A DNA stretch of 7,898 bases from UBA2144 sp964506185 (lineage in GTDB: Bacteria; Patescibacteriota; Gracilibacteria; Peribacterales; Peribacteraceae): assembly GCA_964506185.1 (NCBI GenBank), contig CAZDKL010000035.1, positions 1 through 7,898 of the forward strand, in the 5' to 3' direction. The translations under genes and the position numbers were made by a program. This document shows, one piece after another, positions 6,592-7,898 of this stretch (its first letter is position 1; each line of letters opens with the position of its first letter). A model generated the notes under the pieces. That model ran no database searches, had not been told where the DNA came from, and worked only from the letters and a program-made list of their open reading frames with translations.

Positions 6592-7212
6592 TTATTCGTC
6601 GTCGTCTTCATCTTCCTCCTCTTCGTCATCATCATATTCCTCAAGTTGTATTTCCCTTGAAATCATCTCCCCTAAAAGTTCCTGAACATGTTTTGCATCT
6701 TTCAAATTCTTTCCATGAAGATAAAGTTCCATATTTCCAAGTATCAATGACTCAATCCTCCTGGGATTAGATACATGTGTGAGAGTAACTGTGCTCCCTG
6801 TGGAAATTTTCTCCACACTTAGCTCTCCGTACTTTAGAACTGTCGCGAATACTCCCTGTATCTCGTAACTGACTCCCTGTATATCACTGTAAAGCACACG
6901 AGTTGATTGTCTGTGGAACCAACCGTGCCACGCTACATCAATAATTCCCTTGTCCGTAATAATCCAAGCATCAAGATAGTAATCGAAGAAATTTCTAAGC
7001 AGCCAAACCAAAGATACAATTGCCCAAAGTGATACAAAATAAAATATAAGCAGAAACGGAACTATATAAAGTACTAACCACGCCAAAAGAAACGAAAATA
7101 CTGGCCACAAAAAGTGCTTAATTCCAAGCATCCAGTGTTTATGCACTATCTCTGTCACCTCTTCTTCATCGTCAAGATGGCGGGCAAACAGAATCTCATT
7201 TAGGTTTGGCAT
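6592..7212 (-). CDS. Two-helix membrane protein with bacterial PH domain (bPH2/DUF304-like)
   Basis: From the ATG at 7212-7210 the protein has 206 residues. Order: a charged N-terminus (MPNLNEILFARHLDDEEEVT), two adjacent hydrophobic helices (about 33-51 and 53-73), then a beta-rich domain with DAWIITDKGIIDV (81-93), WFHRQSTRVLYSDIQGV (98-114) and LKYGELSVEKISTG (126-139). This order is typical of bacterial PH-domain (PF03703-like, YdbS-type) membrane proteins of unknown function. The C-terminus (191-206) has 15 acidic residues in 16. A longer reading frame could start at ATG 7311, but that would overlap the divergent signal peptidase gene and its promoter and would add a poorly hydrophobic, cysteine-containing leader before the conserved-looking start, so I prefer 7212. 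It is first in the operon with the HEPN-like gene and pth. Confidence 0.85.
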   Translation of the reverse strand: MPNLNEILFARHLDDEEEVTEIVHKHWMLGIKHFLWPVFSFLLAWLVLYIVPFLLIFYFVSLWAIVSLVWLLRNFFDYYLDAWIITDKGIIDVAWHGWFHRQSTRVLYSDIQGVSYEIQGVFATVLKYGELSVEKISTGSTVTLTHVSNPRRIESLILGNMELYLHGKNLKDAKHVQELLGEMISREIQLEEYDDDEEEEDEDDDE

Positions 7213-7218
7213 ACAGGA

Positions 7219-7246
7219 AGTGTAGCTAAAATAAGGAAATTGAGAA
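7219..7246 (-). promoter_or_regulatory. Candidate promoter of the PH-domain/HEPN-like/pth operon
   Basis: On the minus strand TTCTCA (7246-7241, four of six -35 positions), a 16-base spacer and TACACT (7224-7219, TANNNT type) lie just before the ATG at 7212. Only six bases separate the -10 from the ATG, so transcription would begin at or very near the start codon. A competing -10 is TATTTT (7233-7228), which would leave a leader of roughly 10 bases. Weak consensus agreement limits confidence. Confidence 0.4.
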
Positions 7247-7251
7247 AGAAT

Positions 7252-7279
7252 TTGATTCTTACTACAGCCTCCGTATACT
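7252..7279 (+). promoter_or_regulatory. Candidate promoter of the signal peptidase gene
   Basis: TTGATT (7252-7257, four of six -35 matches), a 16-base spacer and TATACT (7274-7279, five of six -10 matches) stand seven bases ahead of the ATG at 7287. Normal start-site spacing would put the first transcribed base at about the A of the ATG, implying a leaderless mRNA. Consistent with this, no purine-rich ribosome binding site can be placed at the usual distance within the transcript. Confidence 0.5.
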
Positions 7280-7286
7280 GACTGGG

Positions 7287-7898
7287 ATGCCAGGTTTCCG
7301 AAAAGAGTCATCGGCTTGGGTAAATGTTTTGGACGTCGTTCTGAACATTGTCATTATTATTGCCATTGTGGTCGTAATTAGAATCTTCCTTGTTTCACCA
7401 TTCCAGGTTGAAGGAAGCTCTATGGTTGATACTCTGGAACACAATCAATATATCATTATTAATAAACTGTCCTTTTGGATTGGCAAGCCTGAACGCGGAG
7501 ATGTGGTTGTTTTTAAGCCCCCAAGTCAAAGGAAAAAACATTACGTAAAGCGCATTATTGGATTGCCTGGCGATACTATTTCAATCAGAGAAGGCTATGT
7601 GTATCTAACTGCAGCAGGAGGATTAAATACCGTTAAGCTTGATGAGGATTATTTAAATGAAAGAAATAATGGCAATACCTATCAGCATCCTCCCAGCACC
7701 GGTAATACGAATGAAGTCATATACAATATTCCCGATGAACATTACTTCTTGCTAGGAGATAATCGTCAAGGAAGTCTGGATTCCAGAAGCTTTAATCCGA
7801 ATTACATCCCAGAAGATGATATAAGCGGCAAGGTCTGGTTTATTGCTTTGCCCATCAAGAAAATACATGCTCTGGAGACTCCTGAATATAAACTATAA
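7287..7898 (+). CDS. lepB: Signal peptidase I
   Basis: The 203-residue protein is complete, with TAA at 7896-7898 closing the window. It is a membrane serine protease that removes signal peptides from exported proteins on the outer face of the cytoplasmic membrane. One N-terminal helix (about 16-36) is followed by the catalytic domain. Box B is VEGSSMVDTL with the nucleophile Ser45 directly before Met46; box D is YVKRIIGLPGD with the general base Lys88; box E is LGDNRQGSLDSR at 156-167. The length and single helix match the short Gram-positive-like form rather than the long E. coli form. Asp48 replaces the proline common in the SMxPTL motif. A segment of about 105-145 with KLDEDYLNE and a Gly/Asn-rich loop corresponds to the family's variable beta domain. 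It is transcribed away from the PH-domain operon and could process the surface protein encoded nearby. Confidence 0.96.
   Translation: MPGFRKESSAWVNVLDVVLNIVIIIAIVVVIRIFLVSPFQVEGSSMVDTLEHNQYIIINKLSFWIGKPERGDVVVFKPPSQRKKHYVKRIIGLPGDTISIREGYVYLTAAGGLNTVKLDEDYLNERNNGNTYQHPPSTGNTNEVIYNIPDEHYFLLGDNRQGSLDSRSFNPNYIPEDDISGKVWFIALPIKKIHALETPEYKL

Noticed and set aside
7213..7311. Longer PH-domain protein starting at ATG 7311
   Set aside because: It would overlap the divergent lepB start and cross its promoter candidate; the added 33 residues do not resemble a signal peptide or a domain.

Overview
The window looks like a piece of a Candidate Phyla Radiation (Patescibacteria) genome or a similar small-genome, single-membrane bacterium. 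The evidence is indirect: a giant DUF11-repeat surface protein ending in an LPQTG-type signal, short intergenic spacers, a small membrane-anchored protein and a two-helix PH-domain protein of kinds common in those genomes, and a Gram-positive-like signal peptidase I. Base composition is moderate to AT-leaning. The code appears standard: TGA is used as a stop and no in-frame TGA occurs in the 5.5 kb reading frame. This lineage assignment is inference.

Layout. Positions 1-5507 (+) hold the 3' part of a very large surface-protein gene that is already open at the left edge. It encodes about fourteen DUF11-like beta-sandwich units. Six four-cysteine units (class A) are followed by alternating cysteine-free (class B) and class A units, then four class B-type units, two of them carrying Asp-rich stretches. 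A proline-rich linker, LPQTG and a C-terminal membrane helix complete it. Positions 5508-5644 are the gap between convergent genes. It can fold almost end to end: a 16-bp outer stem with one mismatch encloses three hairpins. Positions 5645-7212 (-) hold a compact three-gene unit, in transcription order a bacterial PH-domain membrane protein, a membrane-anchored protein with an RNKVVH (HEPN-like) motif, and peptidyl-tRNA hydrolase. Positions 7287-7898 (+) encode a complete signal peptidase I, divergent from that unit and separated from it by 74 bp containing two back-to-back promoter candidates. Both candidates sit so close to their ATG that the mRNAs may be leaderless.

How they fit together. 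Signal peptidase I would release exported proteins, presumably including the surface protein, whose N-terminus and signal peptide lie outside the window. The LPQTG motif predicts attachment by a sortase encoded elsewhere. Pth recycles peptidyl-tRNAs; the reason for its co-transcription with two membrane proteins is unknown. No RNA genes, insertion sequences, CRISPR arrays or origins are visible, and no gene-free stretch exceeds about 140 bases.
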